A stretch of DNA of 64,000 nucleotides. Source: Sphagnum magellanicum (lineage: Eukaryota; Streptophyta; Sphagnopsida; Sphagnales; Sphagnaceae). Both the position numbers and the translations under genes were made by a program. Under the pieces are notes generated by a model, which had not been told where the DNA came from, searched no databases, and saw only the letters and a list, made by a program, of their open reading frames with translations. Shown here piece by piece: positions 25,631-37,356 of this stretch; within the stretch, counting starts at the first letter, position 1; each line of letters opens with the position of its first letter. The stretch is from assembly GCA_021904315.1 (NCBI GenBank), contig CM038917.1, positions 14,864,041-14,928,040 of the forward strand, written 5' to 3'.

Positions 25631-28600
25631 CACTTTTTGGCAAAAAAATTCCAGTGAAAAAAAAAGGCTGGTTGGGCAGGTATATTAATGGAAGCCTGCT
25701 ATATATGCTATATGCTGGTAGTATATTGTTCCTTTATTAATTAGTAATTTAATTAGTAATTAATAAATAATTTTGACAAATTGCTCTTACTTTTTTTTCT
25801 TTTTTTTTTTTTTTGGTTTTTTTTTTGGGGGCTGCTCTCTTAGGAATTAATTAGTTTTGAACATGAGTTGTAGGTAAGGTATTAATCTTTTAATTTGCTG
25901 ATTTTTAGACCCAAAATTTTTTTAAAAAAAATTGGAAATACTCATATTAATTAGAATTTTCTGAAATTGTCACTCCCAATTTGAATATTTCAGAATTTCA
26001 ACAATAGTCTTTTAAGGACCACTTTAGACAAGGGTCTAGGGACCAAAAGCCCAAGGACCAATTTAAAGCAAATTGAACCTTGAATTGAACCCTTCTTCAC
26101 ATTATATATATATTTAAAGGTACAATGAGTGTGCCCAAAGGCTTAGGGTTCAATTCGAGGGTCCAATAGAAAAAATGTGTGATTGGCATGTGAGAAGATT
26201 AAGTTAACCTTTGGTTTTTTTTAAAAAAAAATCTTACTACACATAATGGATGAACAAAGGCACAAGATACCATAACTATCGCTCTTTTTTGAAATGGGAA
26301 TTGGTTTTAAATTTTTTTTTGTAAATTCAAATCTCCTTCCATTTGTGAAAATTAGTGTTGATTCTTCATGTTTTGTCCTCACCTTTTGATTCACTTTCAT
26401 TTTGTGCACTTGACAAGGCTCAAAATGCACTTCTTCTTTTAGCAATCACCTTGTGAGAAAGATCTACAAAACTAGCCATATCAACTCTAAAATTCATAAA
26501 AAATGAGGAGTTACGACAATATGCTCAATGCATAGCATGTCTTCTATTCTTACAAAATTTGAGCAACAAGGATAAAAGAAGTCAATAATTTTTTTTAAAA
26601 AATTAAAAGAATGAACAACTTTGGACCTTAGCTTACACTTTGGTTCTCCAAACCATGAGCTCTCCTTTAAGCTTTTTTTTTTTTTTTTTTTTGTTTTGTT
26701 TTGTTTTGTTTGAATCAATTGGTTTCCCCTCCAAAATGATGCCATGTAAATTAAAACACAACTTCATTTGTCTTGGTCCTGGACCTTTGTCTAAAGGCCT
26801 TGAGACCGATTTAAGGCTCTTGACCAATAGGAGATGCTCAATTTCATTGGACCATGCTCCTTGGACCTTTGTCTAAAGTGAGCCTAATTATTCCAAGCCC
26901 AACACTAAGTTTCAAAGTTATCTTGTGTTTCTGAAGTAGGTTCAATTCTCTAAAATTTTGGTAAACTATTTTTAGTGTTGTTTTCGGTTTTTAAACTAGC
27001 GCTCTTAAGAATTAGTTAGTGCACAATGTGAGTTGTAGGTGTTCTATACAAGCAAGTTGATGTGTGCCCAAGCAAATATGGGACAAATAGAAATGCTTGA
27101 AGAAGACAATGACTCAAGGAGGAGTATGAAAAAAAGAAGGCTTACATATAGCTTACTCAACTACCATTCACCTCACTATGGTAACATTGAGTTTGCTACC
27201 TTCACCTTAGTGAGGTGGGTACTTACTTCACCTTCTCCCAAGGGAAGGAACCAAAACATCCTCACACATCACAAGCACTCCCCTCCTTCCCCAAAATAAT
27301 ATTATATTATATTAATCCTTCTAATTACATGTTTAGCAATTTCATGGGCTTTTTAAAAAATTATTCTTCACACTATTTGTGACCATTTTTAACCTGGGAG
27401 CCTTATTATAAAGAGTAGTTGAAAATAGTTGTATGAATATTTTGAAATCTTCATATGCAAAGAGTTGGCCACATGTGGCCCTTTTTTTTGGGTTCCCATC
27501 CCAACTTTGAAATTCTTCATTGAGGGGGGTTTGCGTGGACACTTATGACACTTAAATTTGTCAAAAGCTAGCCTCTAGAACAAAAGTGATATTGGCAAGA
27601 TTAAGAGCCTAGAAAGGAGGAAACTAAAGAAAGACGCAAATTTTCTAATTAAGGTGGCTTCTTCTTTGCATGCTTTCACAAAGCCTCAAATAAGGGTTCT
27701 ATTAGTTTTTTTTAAAGCATGGACTAGGGACTATGGGGTGAATGTATGAATGAGTGCACCAAAAATGATACATGATAACATTCTCATTAAGTTCATTTTC
27801 TTTATATATTTTTTTCAAGCCTTAAGATAATTAAATAATTAAGTAGTAACAACCCATCAATTTCAAGATATTGTTTTCTATATTCAAAAAGTCTCAACCA
27901 AAGAATATTACTCTATACATATATATTCACAAATTCAACATTATTGGCTCTCGTTTGAATATAACTTGAAACCAAGATGATAGCTCTAGATGTAGTTGAA
28001 TTCCTTAGCCTATTTTTCAATCATCAATTCATTTTGCTCTAAAGTTTCCATCACCCAAATGCCATCAATGACATAACATCTTAAATTAAAAATCTAGGTG
28101 AATCACACTATCTAATATAATTGGATGATCGTAATTGGTTGAATGGTTTGGGGATTATGTAGAAATGTCATATATATTGACCTAAAGTCGCAAGCATACC
28201 TAGGGATTAAAGTTGTTTTTTTTTTTTTTGGTTGATTAAAGCATACGTAGGTAGTTTTTTTTGTGGTGGAAAACCCATGAATGATCCTACTTCATGATTA
28301 TTGAAGAGTTGGTGCAACACACACCATTCCTTTTTTGTAATGTTGAAATGACATGCTATTTTGGAAATTTTCAAACACCTTCATCATCTAATAAGGAACA
28401 TCGAGGACAAATTGTACCCAAAAAAAACAATCTATGAAAAAAAAACATAGTATGAACATTGCACGCTTGAGAATAATGAACCAAAAACATTTTGACCAAA
28501 TTCTCTCACAAGGCGCTTGATTTACACTTTTGAAAAATGGATTAAACCCAATTTTGTGTCCCCTAATCCAAAGTGCTTTCTTGCAAGCGCTACATGGGAC

Positions 28601-29465
28601 TTGTATATATCCTCAAATCACAATTTGGTGGACCTTTCATTTCACCATGAGTTGGCTTGATAGATCGCATTGGCATAATCCTTTCTCTCTCCTTTACACT
28701 CAAAAAAATTTAGTGTGCATAGATGGGGGATTGCCCACAAGACATGTCATACATTCAGCTTTCAGCACTCATTCTGATAAAGCCTGCAACCTCAAAACTA
28801 CCCCATCTTAAGTGCTGAAATGAAGTGTAAGTGAATCGTTGTGCTAGTTTTACCAACTCGTTTCCAAGAACTACCTTAAAAGACTTGTCCAACAAGCCAC
28901 ACTCTTATTCATGAACCTTTCAAGGTCTACAGATGGAATGGAAAAAAATTCCTAGTTGGACAAAATGAGGACGAAGGAAGTGGGTAGAAGATATTCACAA
29001 ATTTTACAATGAATGCTGAGACTTTTCCAAGACGATTTGCAGCTTTGGAAGTGATAGAAGTGGTCATAAAAGACACTAAAACAAATTATTGAGTTTCTTA
29101 GAAATTTCATTGATTTCTAGAATGTTCATGTAGGAATCCCATTGGTTTCCAGAATTTTGAATGGAAATGCCACCTATAAATGCAAAGTATTCCATCATTT
29201 CCGCTCCTTCTGGCAATCAAGTCCTTACCAAGTTACTTAGCGCCTACCTACCAACTCCTTATCAAGTTCCTTACTAAGAGCCTTATTTCCTTAGTGCATA
29301 TAAGAGCATCAGAGCATAAGAGCAATCAGCTATGCATAATCCTTTTTGGGTCAGTCAGCATTTTTTTAATCACAAATGCTTCATCTCAGCTATCTCTCCA
29401 AAAAACCACCATCTCAATTGGAATCAGCACCAGGTAATCAGTTTCTCTAACATCCTCTAAATGCA

Positions 29466-29466
<1 letters not shown>

Positions 29467-29497
<31 letters not shown>
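29467..29497. repeat. (AG)n microsatellite
   Basis: About fifteen AG units just downstream of the PYD3 stop codon (29557 on the minus strand), hence probably in its 3' untranslated region or flank. Confidence 0.9.
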
Positions 29498-29501
<4 letters not shown>

Positions 29502-29556
29502 GTCAACTTTTGCACCCATTGCAGCAGAAGTGCCTTGTGGTTTCCTTGTCAGAGAT

Positions 29557-32087
29557 TTAAAACCTTTTTTGGTTGTCAAGAAATGGATCTCTGATGATTT
29601 GTGGCTCAAATTCTTCCTTTATATACTTGCTGAAGAATTTTGCATACATCTCATAGCGAGCTGTTAGCCGAAACCCCCACTTGTCCTTCACTTGCTGGCA
29701 AAGATTGAGGTCAAGATCTGTGATCAACAAGCCATCCCGACAACGTGATAAACTTGGAGTGCATGAAGCATCTGGACCTGCCATGAAGCTTGACCCATAG
29801 AAATGGCCAAAGTCCTTGTGAGCAGGTTTGCCATCACCTGACGTAAACTCACGAGGAAATACTTCAGTTCCCACTCGATTGATTGCCCCCACAAAATAGC
29901 TATTGGCAATAGCTGCATTTCGTGCCTGCAACATCATCATGGAACAAAACCACACACATAACTCATTCATATTGAATTCAATTGCAACACGAACTAGATC
30001 TGAATGCATTACAACAAATCGAACAGGAAAACCAGTGCGACAAAGAAGGTGCCCCAATCTGCAAGCTAGATACTCACAAATACAGTGGACAGGTGTTCAG
30101 AAGGTGCTTCATATCTGCAAGTTGGATACTTGCAAACACAGTGGATGGGTTTTCATGGCAACTACCTCAATAGGCCACATGGGCTCACTCAAGTCCCCGA
30201 CGGTAGCAGATGGATTGAATACAATCTCAGCACCATTCATTCCAAATGCTTGCCAGTTCAATGGGTGATGTCTCCCGTAGCATATGTTAATTGCTATTTT
30301 TCCAAACGCTGTCTCAAATACAGGGTGCCCTGTGTTGCCTTCCATATAGTAGGTGCTCTCATTGAAGTCTCCCACTCTCGGTATGTGATTCTGTGGATCT
30401 ATTATTTGTATCAGTAATGTGCTTTGTACATCCATCATATTCTCTTTCACAAGTAGATCTACAGATAGATCTGCACATGAATTCTTTGCACTTTACTCAA
30501 CATCTTAAAACCTAGAGGTCAGAGTTTATGGCAAGATGCTGGATTCTCACAATCAGGAAGCAAACAGAGGTTTTTGAGAAGAGACATACTTTGCGGTGCT
30601 TGCCAATGATATTCCCATGATTACCAATAACGACGGCAGTGTTCCAGAGGATGCTCCCATGCGTCTCATCCCGCTCCAAAATACAGCTCACTATAACCAT
30701 GTTGTGCTTGTGGGCAAGTTGTTGCATCAGACGTGTGGATTCCCCTGTCTTTACACTCTCTGCAAACTCACACCAGATTTTCTCCCTTGTACAAAATGCA
30801 AATGGCATTGTCCATGCTTCCTGTGGTCCCAATCAACTTACAATGTCCATCATGTGAAAGATTTCCTTCAACTGCAAATACTCACTTCATAAGATCTCTG
30901 AAGACTAAAGTTGAAATTATGGCATTCTGTGATAAAGAGATACCTGCAAGCAAATGATGTTCACACCAGCTCCAGCTGCAGCAGAGATGAGAGCTGTAAT
31001 CCGTTCCATGATTGCAGTCTTTTGTTCAGCAAATGGCTTGGTTGTTGGTAACACAATGGCGTTCTGGATTAGACCAACACGCACTTTGCGGGCGGGGCGC
31101 AACTGCTCCTCATCTGCAGTGAACTCAAATGCCTTTCCCAATATCCCCATTCCAACAACTCAATGCAAACTTTCTGATGAGAACTCAAAACATGGGTACT
31201 AGTAACTACTACCCCCTTCTTTAGTAACAGAACACTCTTCCCACTCATCAACTACCTTCCGGCTATTTTTCTCTCTGGATAATCAAAAAGGATGTCTGGA
31301 TAGATAGAAGAATTATCTTGTTTAAGAACTTCAAGGGAATCAGCAAGTGCTTACTTGAACATCAAAGTTTTGCTCAACTGATGCAGATGACAAAGTATTG
31401 TGTAAAGGAAGTGGCTTCAAGACTTCTCCACGATTACATCCATATAAAACTCGACTCACCTCCTGCATTTCTCATTTCCATTTCACATGAATGAATATTA
31501 TCATGATCAAATTCTGAATGCATTTCACAAGAGTATCTTGCTCAAAAGAAAAACCATAAAAAGTTGTCACCCTCCAAGCCTTCCTTTTCTTTTGGTTTGC
31601 AAATTTCCATCAAATTTTGGATCAGAAGATATCATACTTCTCAGAAGAATCTACTCCTCATCTGTGCACATACAAAAATGATGCCCAAAAACCAAACCCT
31701 AATGGAAATCTGAAACCACAGGAAAAACAAAACCCTAATATCTGAGCCTTCAAAATGACAGAAGGGGAAGTTCCTATTTTCCAAGGTTGTACTCCAAATT
31801 GTACCAAAGGGATTTTGTGATGCCAGAAACTCTGAACATTAGACCCCAATTCCACTTTCCAATTGTCACCCACTTCAGAGATCGGCAGCAGCTGCTATGT
31901 ATGATCAAAAGAACAAAACAGATTGATAAGAGGAAGTAGATTTGAGGATAAGCAGAAGAACCTGAAAGAGGTGTGGGGGTAACTCTGAAGACAGCAGCTG
32001 ATACAAAGACTCATAACCTGCAAGTGAGCCATCATTCTCGCTGTTTTTCTGCAGCAAAGACTCAGCTACTTCTTCCTCCTTCTCCAT
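29557..32087 (-). CDS. PYD3: Beta-ureidopropionase (N-carbamoyl-beta-alanine amidohydrolase)
   Basis: Last enzyme of reductive pyrimidine breakdown. It hydrolyses N-carbamoyl-beta-alanine (from uracil) or the aminoisobutyrate analogue (from thymine) to the beta-amino acid, CO2 and ammonia; plant PYD3 is cytosolic. Six exons, all joining in phase 0: 32087-31962, 31462-31355, 31132-30944, 30820-30590, 30390-30166, 29925-29557; 1,248 nt, 415 aa, against about 408 in Arabidopsis. The nitrilase-fold triad is present: Glu142 ([10 protein letters not shown]), Lys218 (GKHRK) and Cys255 ([12 protein letters not shown]). Other family blocks are [56 protein letters not shown] and [19 protein letters not shown]. 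The start chosen is the first ATG of the first exon. No transit peptide is seen. All splice sites are canonical and nothing is broken. Confidence 0.97.
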
Positions 32088-32218
32088 TGAAACTTGCCAA
32101 GTTTGTTTCTCCAACACCCAAAACTACATAAAAGCAAAAGAGAAGCGAAGACACTACTACAGCGCACCAGAGAGAATTGGGCCGGGTTTACAAAATGACT
32201 CGCAGTTTTCAATGCAAA

Positions 32219-32400
32219 CGTCCGGTGGGCACGGACAAGCGTTCGCAAGACGCATTCACAGTAGTGTCTGGTGGGCAAGGACAAGCTGTCCACCTCCGGT
32301 GAGCACGAAAGAATCAGGAAAAGAAGAGCGACAAAAACAATCAGGTGATGCTTTTGAATGGAATAAACCCTACTAAGCACGTCTGGTGGGCACGGGCAAG
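32219..32400. promoter_or_regulatory. Repeated 20-bp motif upstream of PYD3
   Basis: Four copies of a motif close to gtctggtgggcacggacaag stand at 32220-32239, 32266-32285, 32294-32310 (degraded) and 32381-32400, that is 130-315 bp upstream of the PYD3 ATG on the opposite strand. They are in direct orientation with uneven spacing (46, about 29 and about 87 bp). The cores are GC-rich in otherwise mixed sequence. They could be a cluster of protein-binding sites or a decayed local duplication. Confidence 0.5.
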
Positions 32401-32524
32401 ATGACTCCGGAGCAGGAGCAGGTGATTGAGGAATCAAAGATGTACACTGGAGAATGGAGCCTGAGAGACTAAGACTGTGGAACCATCTAAGACTCCAGAA
32501 TCTGAAAATATTGAAGTAGCAATT

Positions 32525-32890
32525 GGAGTGCCTGCAGGTCCTGGTGGCCCCAGTCATGGGTGCTCCAGTTTCCCGAAGTGCCTGGTCGACTGGACTATTC
32601 TCATGCTCGACTGAATTTTGCAGCAGGGATCTTGAAGGTTGTAAGTTTTGCTTTACATTCTGCAGCCTTTCAAAACTTTCCTTCCTTCTCCTCCTTGCTT
32701 GGATTACAAGTTCACATATCTTGAGGTCTTTCTTGGAGGATTGGTGTGTGCTGTCCACTACTACTGAACTGCAAACTGAACTCCTCTCTTAGGTTTTGTT
32801 GTTGCAGAATCCATATGCTTCTGGTAGTTTCTTTTAGAGTGCTAGCCAACATCATTATCAAGTCTTCCCATTGCTTCCCAAAATGAGACA
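32525..32890 (-). pseudogene. Possible broken gene fragment of unknown family
   Basis: Two overlapping minus-strand frames look like helical protein. One gives GKQWEDLIMMLASTLKETTR then SIWILQQQNLREEFSLQF; the other gives KKDLKICELVIQARRRRKES then FERLQNVKQNL. Joining them needs a frameshift or a small intron, and neither has an obvious start. The composition (Glu/Arg/Gln-rich helices, antisense rich in Ser/Cys/Leu) favours coding on this strand. Part of it (32799-32851) recurs at 33164-33215, where it is full of stops. I do not recognise the family; it recalls the coiled-coil tails of SANT/trihelix-type proteins but no motif proves that. Confidence 0.3.
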
Positions 32891-32899
32891 GAAACACAC

Positions 32900-34180
32900 T
32901 ATGCAGATTTTGTATGATGGTTTCCCCAAAATTTTGGGTGGATTATTGTATGCTTGTCTCCATCTACCATTGGGAGCTGATGAAGTCAAGTGGATATTAG
33001 TCATGGCAGCTCGTCACTGCTATAGTCAGTGATGAAGGTATCATAAGGCTGACACTAAGTGAGTGAGTCTCATAAGGTGGTGATGAGTGCAATCATGTTC
33101 ATGTTGCCTTCCAATTGTTGTTGCAGTGTTTCTCTGCAATTTCACAGATATTCTCTTAGCTCTTTGTTGTAGCATAATTCACATGCTTCTGGTAGTTCAT
33201 TTAGATCCTCTTAGGCTATCTACTCTTCTAATTCAACCTCCAAAAAGCTACATGGAAAATGGTATCATAGTTAGATACCATTTCTCTGTATCTAGATGAC
33301 ACAAAATGCATACAAGTGCTCTCATTTTTCCTTGGTTGGAAGATGGATTTAGAGGACACAAAAGTCTTCATTTGTGTCTTCTTCACTGCTACTTTCTTGG
33401 ATTGTTATCTATTGCTACAGTGGTTTGTGGATGATTGTTGATGGGATTTCCCATCTTTGTTTGTCTAGAACTCTGCAGTCACTGTGAGTGATAGGGGGGT
33501 AATGAAGATTTTTGCTTTGCAATGTTAGTATGATGACATATGGGTTTGAAGATTTTGTTTACGTTTCTGAGAGTTCTGGGGAGGATGATTTTTAGTTGCA
33601 GGTATTGTGGGCACATTTATACCGGGGGTGTTGTATGGGGGCAGTATGGAGCGCATGTTCCCAAGATGATCCTTGTTCAGCATTCATTGTCTGAGCTACA
33701 GCAGTCTCTATTTTCTGGGAAACTGTCTTTTCAAGATGAATAACTTGGCACCTTGCTTTTCTTACCCTTCCCACACTGCACTCCATCACAAGTTCAACCT
33801 GGAGGTTTGCTTTTTTTTCAGCTGTAATCAACAGCAGTTTCTCTTTTCACTTTCAAGGATTTGTTTTCTGCCCCGTACTGGTCACCATTAGTTCTGAGTA
33901 TGGAGATTTCTCCATACCTACTCATGAGAGTTATGAATATATTCTAACTTTGCTGTATTGTATTCAAATAGTAGTGGGGTAACATTGTTGGGTGCAAACA
34001 TTTATGGTTTTTTTGTCCCTTGTCAGAAGTAAATATTTCATTTTCTTTACTGAAGTCTAGAAGAATAGAGAAAGGGGAGATTTTGCAAATCATTTGCTGA
34101 TTTTGGTTGCTAGAATTGGCATAATATTCTTGTTCAAAGTGAGAAAGCCAATTCTTATTATGCTGCTTTTGGCTTGTGAT
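32900..34180. other. Intergenic region between PYD3 and the TilS-like gene
   Basis: No convincing coding sequence. It contains the second copy (33164-33215) of a block at 32799-32851, matching in agaat-ca-atgcttctggtagtt. The short perfect palindrome ggtatc..gatacc near 33261-33279 has no evident meaning. Confidence 0.5.
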
Positions 34181-34246
34181 GTGTGTGTACCAGGGTACTG
34201 GTGAGCAGATTGCCAACACTTTGTGGATGCTGTGGCAGTGTCATTG

Positions 34247-35630
34247 ATGATGATGAAAGTCATGAGTGTTGTGAGTCAGTCTTGGACTGCGCAGTCCATG
34301 TTCTGTGTCACCCATGTGCACTCCACCAAGGGAGCCATGAACTTCACCACAGACTCCCGCACCCTGCCTTCAGTCACCCTGCATGTTTCTAATCCTTTTG
34401 CAAACAGGATCCAGATGGCTGGTATTATGCCTCACGATCACATTGGTGAAACTATGCACAAGCTCTGGTACAAGAAGAAAGAAGAAGAAGAAGCTGTTGT
34501 TACTTGTGTTTCGATGCTTGCAAACAAAGAGAAGCTCCTCCTCTCTAGGAACCCCAGGAAACAAACCCTAGATGTGATTGCATCTGCAAGCTCAGAGGTC
34601 TCTCACAGAACCTCTTCTATCTCTCTTTTCTGTTTTGGGTTTTTTCTCTTGTTGAACTGAGAGTGAGAAAAATGTGTTTTTCCTGTTTTGGGTTTTTAGC
34701 AGCAATTGCAGTGTCAGGAGGCCCAGACAGCATGACCCTCTGCATCCTTACAGCAAGATGGTGGCAACAGCAGCAACAAGTGAGAAGGCTTTCACACGGT
34801 GTCATTGAAGAAGCTGCTGGTGGCATGATGCTGCTGCTGCTCTCAAACCATGTTGTTGGCATGGTGGTTGACCATGGACTGCATCCCGAGAGTGTGGTGA
34901 AGGCACTCTCTGTGCAACACTGGCTTGCAAGATTAGGTGAATTTTTTCTCTTTTTGCACCCTGAACTCTTCCCCTCCCTCTGCTGCACACTTTTCTTCTT
35001 CTTCTTCATCTTCTTCCATACATCATCATCATCTCTTGCACACACATTTTGTAAACTGAGACTGTAACAAAGCAGTGGCCCACTTGACAAAGTTTTGTTT
35101 TGTTAACTTGAGAAGTGAGAGGAGTGGGTTGGTTATATGACTGAAAAAGCAGTACATATTTAGTTGGGTGATGTTGCATTCATCAGTATGGGCAACCTGG
35201 GGGTTTGCCTGAAAGGTATGGAATGTCAGATGCTCCAATGCAATTGGGTGGAGGGTGTACCTGCATCTGGTCATCTGCAAGAAGCTGCTCACAATGCAAG
35301 GTATGTTTGTCTTCATTTCTCTCTCAAGTAATGGACTTGCTGCACATAAATAAATGGGCGTGTGGTTTATGTTCACTCAATGCTCATTTACAACTCCTCC
35401 AATGTATCATCAAGTGCTCTGGATTCTAAAACCTTTGTATTCAGATCATCAAGCATAAGAAGAATGCAGTTATTTATTCGTGGTTCAGTAAAAGGCAGAA
35501 GTGGTTGTCTTTTGGATGTGAAGCGGGCAGAAAGTGTTGGCTGTAATACTTTAGGTACAGTCTCATGGAGCAGGCATGTATAAGACACAGCATCAGCATT
35601 CTGCTCATGGCACACCGTGCTGATGATCAG
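34247..35630 (+). CDS. tRNA(Ile)-lysidine synthase-like, N-terminal part only
   Basis: TilS converts C34 of tRNA-Ile(CAU) to lysidine using ATP and lysine; in plants the nuclear-encoded form (Arabidopsis RSY3) serves organelles. Four exons fit splice consensus and phase: about 34247-34445, 34703-34936, 35216-35300, 35555-35630 (594 nt, 198 codons). The joined product has NPFANRIQMAGIMPHDHI, the PP-loop AIAVSGGPDSM (SGGPDS at about 71-76), VGMVVDHGLHPES, GHLQEAAHNARYSLMEQACI and ISILLMAHRADDQ, in the order of the N-type ATPase domain. After DDQ the family continues AE-FILRLSR; I found no such exon before the repeats at 36.4 kb. The nearest candidate after an AG (35698, reading DEQF) soon diverges and stops. 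The first exon is uncertain: the ATG at 34247 is merely the first in frame, and no clear transit peptide precedes the conserved part. It may be truncated or have distant exons. Confidence 0.75.
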
Positions 35631-35697
35631 GTGTGGGGCAGGAATTTCTTCAACCCTAATCCCTAAACCTTCATCAGTTCAATTTGGTACCATTGTA

Positions 35698-35975
35698 GGA
35701 TGAGCAGTTCCAAGATCACAAGCAGATGAGGCATGAAATGATGCTTGTGCTTCTTGATGTAGATGCATGACTTGGAGATGCACTTGTGGGCTGCTTTTGA
35801 TCAGGCCTTTGTTGGATCTTACAAAGCAAGACCTCTACAGAGTAAGAGCCCCAGGACAACACTTTATATCCCCCTTGGAATCCATTCCATTCCAGTCTTG
35901 ATGTTGCCACCATTGCTACGAGCTGGGGGGAACCCAACACAGACAATGAAAACTAGGCAGGCTATTGATGAATGA
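35698..35975 (+). other. Unassigned open stretch after the TilS-like exons
   Basis: After an AG at 35695-35697 one frame reads DEQFQDHKQMRHEMMLVLLD and then stops near 35773. A second frame from the ATG at 35763 runs to 35975 (MHDLEMHLWAAFDQAFVGSY, later LGIHSIPVLMLPPLL). Neither matches the lysidine-synthase C-terminal half that I would expect. It could be a degenerate exon or untranslated sequence. Confidence 0.25.
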
Positions 35976-36940
35976 TGTGAATGACTCGCCTAGTTTTTAC
36001 TGTAGAGTTGCTTCTTTTAAAAGCTCAAACCTATTCCATTGCTTGATTGTTTTCTCTTGCAAAAAAGAGGTGTTGGGTTCAAATTCAGCTTGAGACAACA
36101 ATATATGCAAACAATTCAGTGCAGAACCACAGAGGGCAAGAAAAACAAGACTAAAAGTGCCTTGGACAAAGTTCAGTAGGGTATATTTAACATCTTGTGC
36201 ATGCATTAAATTGATTTTAATGTATCATGCAAGCATGATTACAATTCATCGATTTGTTTGTATCTCCTTTCCTTACACCAGTATTTAACATGACATGATA
36301 GAGTTATCCGTAAAGTAAGAAAAACACAGCACCAGAACCCTGAGTTTGGTCATACACAGGGTGAGATTCAAAAAAAACCTGCAAAAAAGTACATTAGCAT
36401 TCAACAAGGGTTGAAACTCAGAAAACCATCAATTTTGGTGGTAAACTTAGTTTCATTCTATCTCCTGTTTCCTGAGCGCCTCCATTGCTGCTACATATAT
36501 TTTCACTGCTCCTAACTGTACAACTACTATAATTAATCTCGAACCTTGTGCATTAAATGCTGAGTATCAGCATTTCATATTGAGATTTATTAAAATGTCT
36601 TTACTTTGTGGATACTACTGAAAGAGGGGATAGGGGGTGAAAAGAGGCCCAAAGACAGGGTGAAGACAGGGTTACTTTATAGATAACTCTAATGTGACAA
36701 GGATACTTGAGATGTTCCTTGTATTTTAACAACATGCAAGGAAAACAACTTTGGGAAGTTTGGGATCATCAACTGAAAGTCCGTGGTGGAAAACGTCCAA
36801 AATAATACACAAACAAACAATTTTTTTTACCCTTCATAAGAATTTTGATTTTTGGGATTAAGAAGTGTGTACAACTCACCTTGCTAGGCTAGGCAAGTGT
36901 GTTACACTCCAGGAACACATCTTGACAGAACTCCAGGCAG

Positions 36941-36992
36941 GTTGAAAGGAAATAAGCACACTCAAAGTTGAAAGGAAATAAGCACACTCAAA
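36941..36992. repeat. 26-bp perfect tandem duplication
   Basis: The unit gttgaaaggaaataagcaca followed by ctcaaa occurs twice without change or spacer. Confidence 0.9.
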
Positions 36993-37210
36993 ATACAAGG
37001 AAAAATCGTGAAGAATTCTTTATATTTGAATGAAAGATATAAAAGGTGGAAATCACAAACAATTTCCAAATTCCATGGACCAAAGGATGCCAACCATGCT
37101 AACGGAATTGGGAAGTAAATTTCAAATGAAGCAATCAAAGTGCATGCATGAAAGGAGTTTGTAGTAGACCTATGTGGAGGGTGAAAATTACCTTGTGAAA
37201 TTTATGTCTC

Positions 37211-37356
37211 AATGGAGGATGCATGGCACGTTATGCATAACATACCACATTATGGGAGGATGCATGGCACCTAATGCATAAGGTTCTGCATTATGGGAGA
37301 ATATATGGTGCCTTATGCATGAGATTCCGCATTATGGGCAACCTTATGCATTAAGG
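37211..37356. repeat. 41-bp tandem repeat, about 3.5 copies
   Basis: Units at about 37211-37253, 37254-37294, 37295-37335 and a partial one to 37356. Each has gggaggatgcatggcacctt then atgcataa, a variable spot and gcattat. The unit contains the self-complementary motif atgcat twice, so the array can fold on itself. Confidence 0.85.

Larger units (their letters stand above)
21480..29550. other. Gene-free AT-rich intergenic region
   Basis: No protein-coding region was recognised in about 8 kb. It holds a (TA)n run (24239-24264), TTTAGGG-like repeats (25203-25225), long T tracts (25798-25828, 26671-26692), an imperfect direct repeat near 29103-29170 and an (AG)n run (29467-29497). A degenerate repeat family appears near 23765-23900 and 25435-25630 and recurs near 41355-41590. 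Confidence 0.6.

Noticed and set aside
32066-32758. Continuous 230-codon minus-strand frame reaching into PYD3 exon 1
   Set aside because: It has no ATG at its head, is in a different frame from PYD3, and only its first third looks coding.
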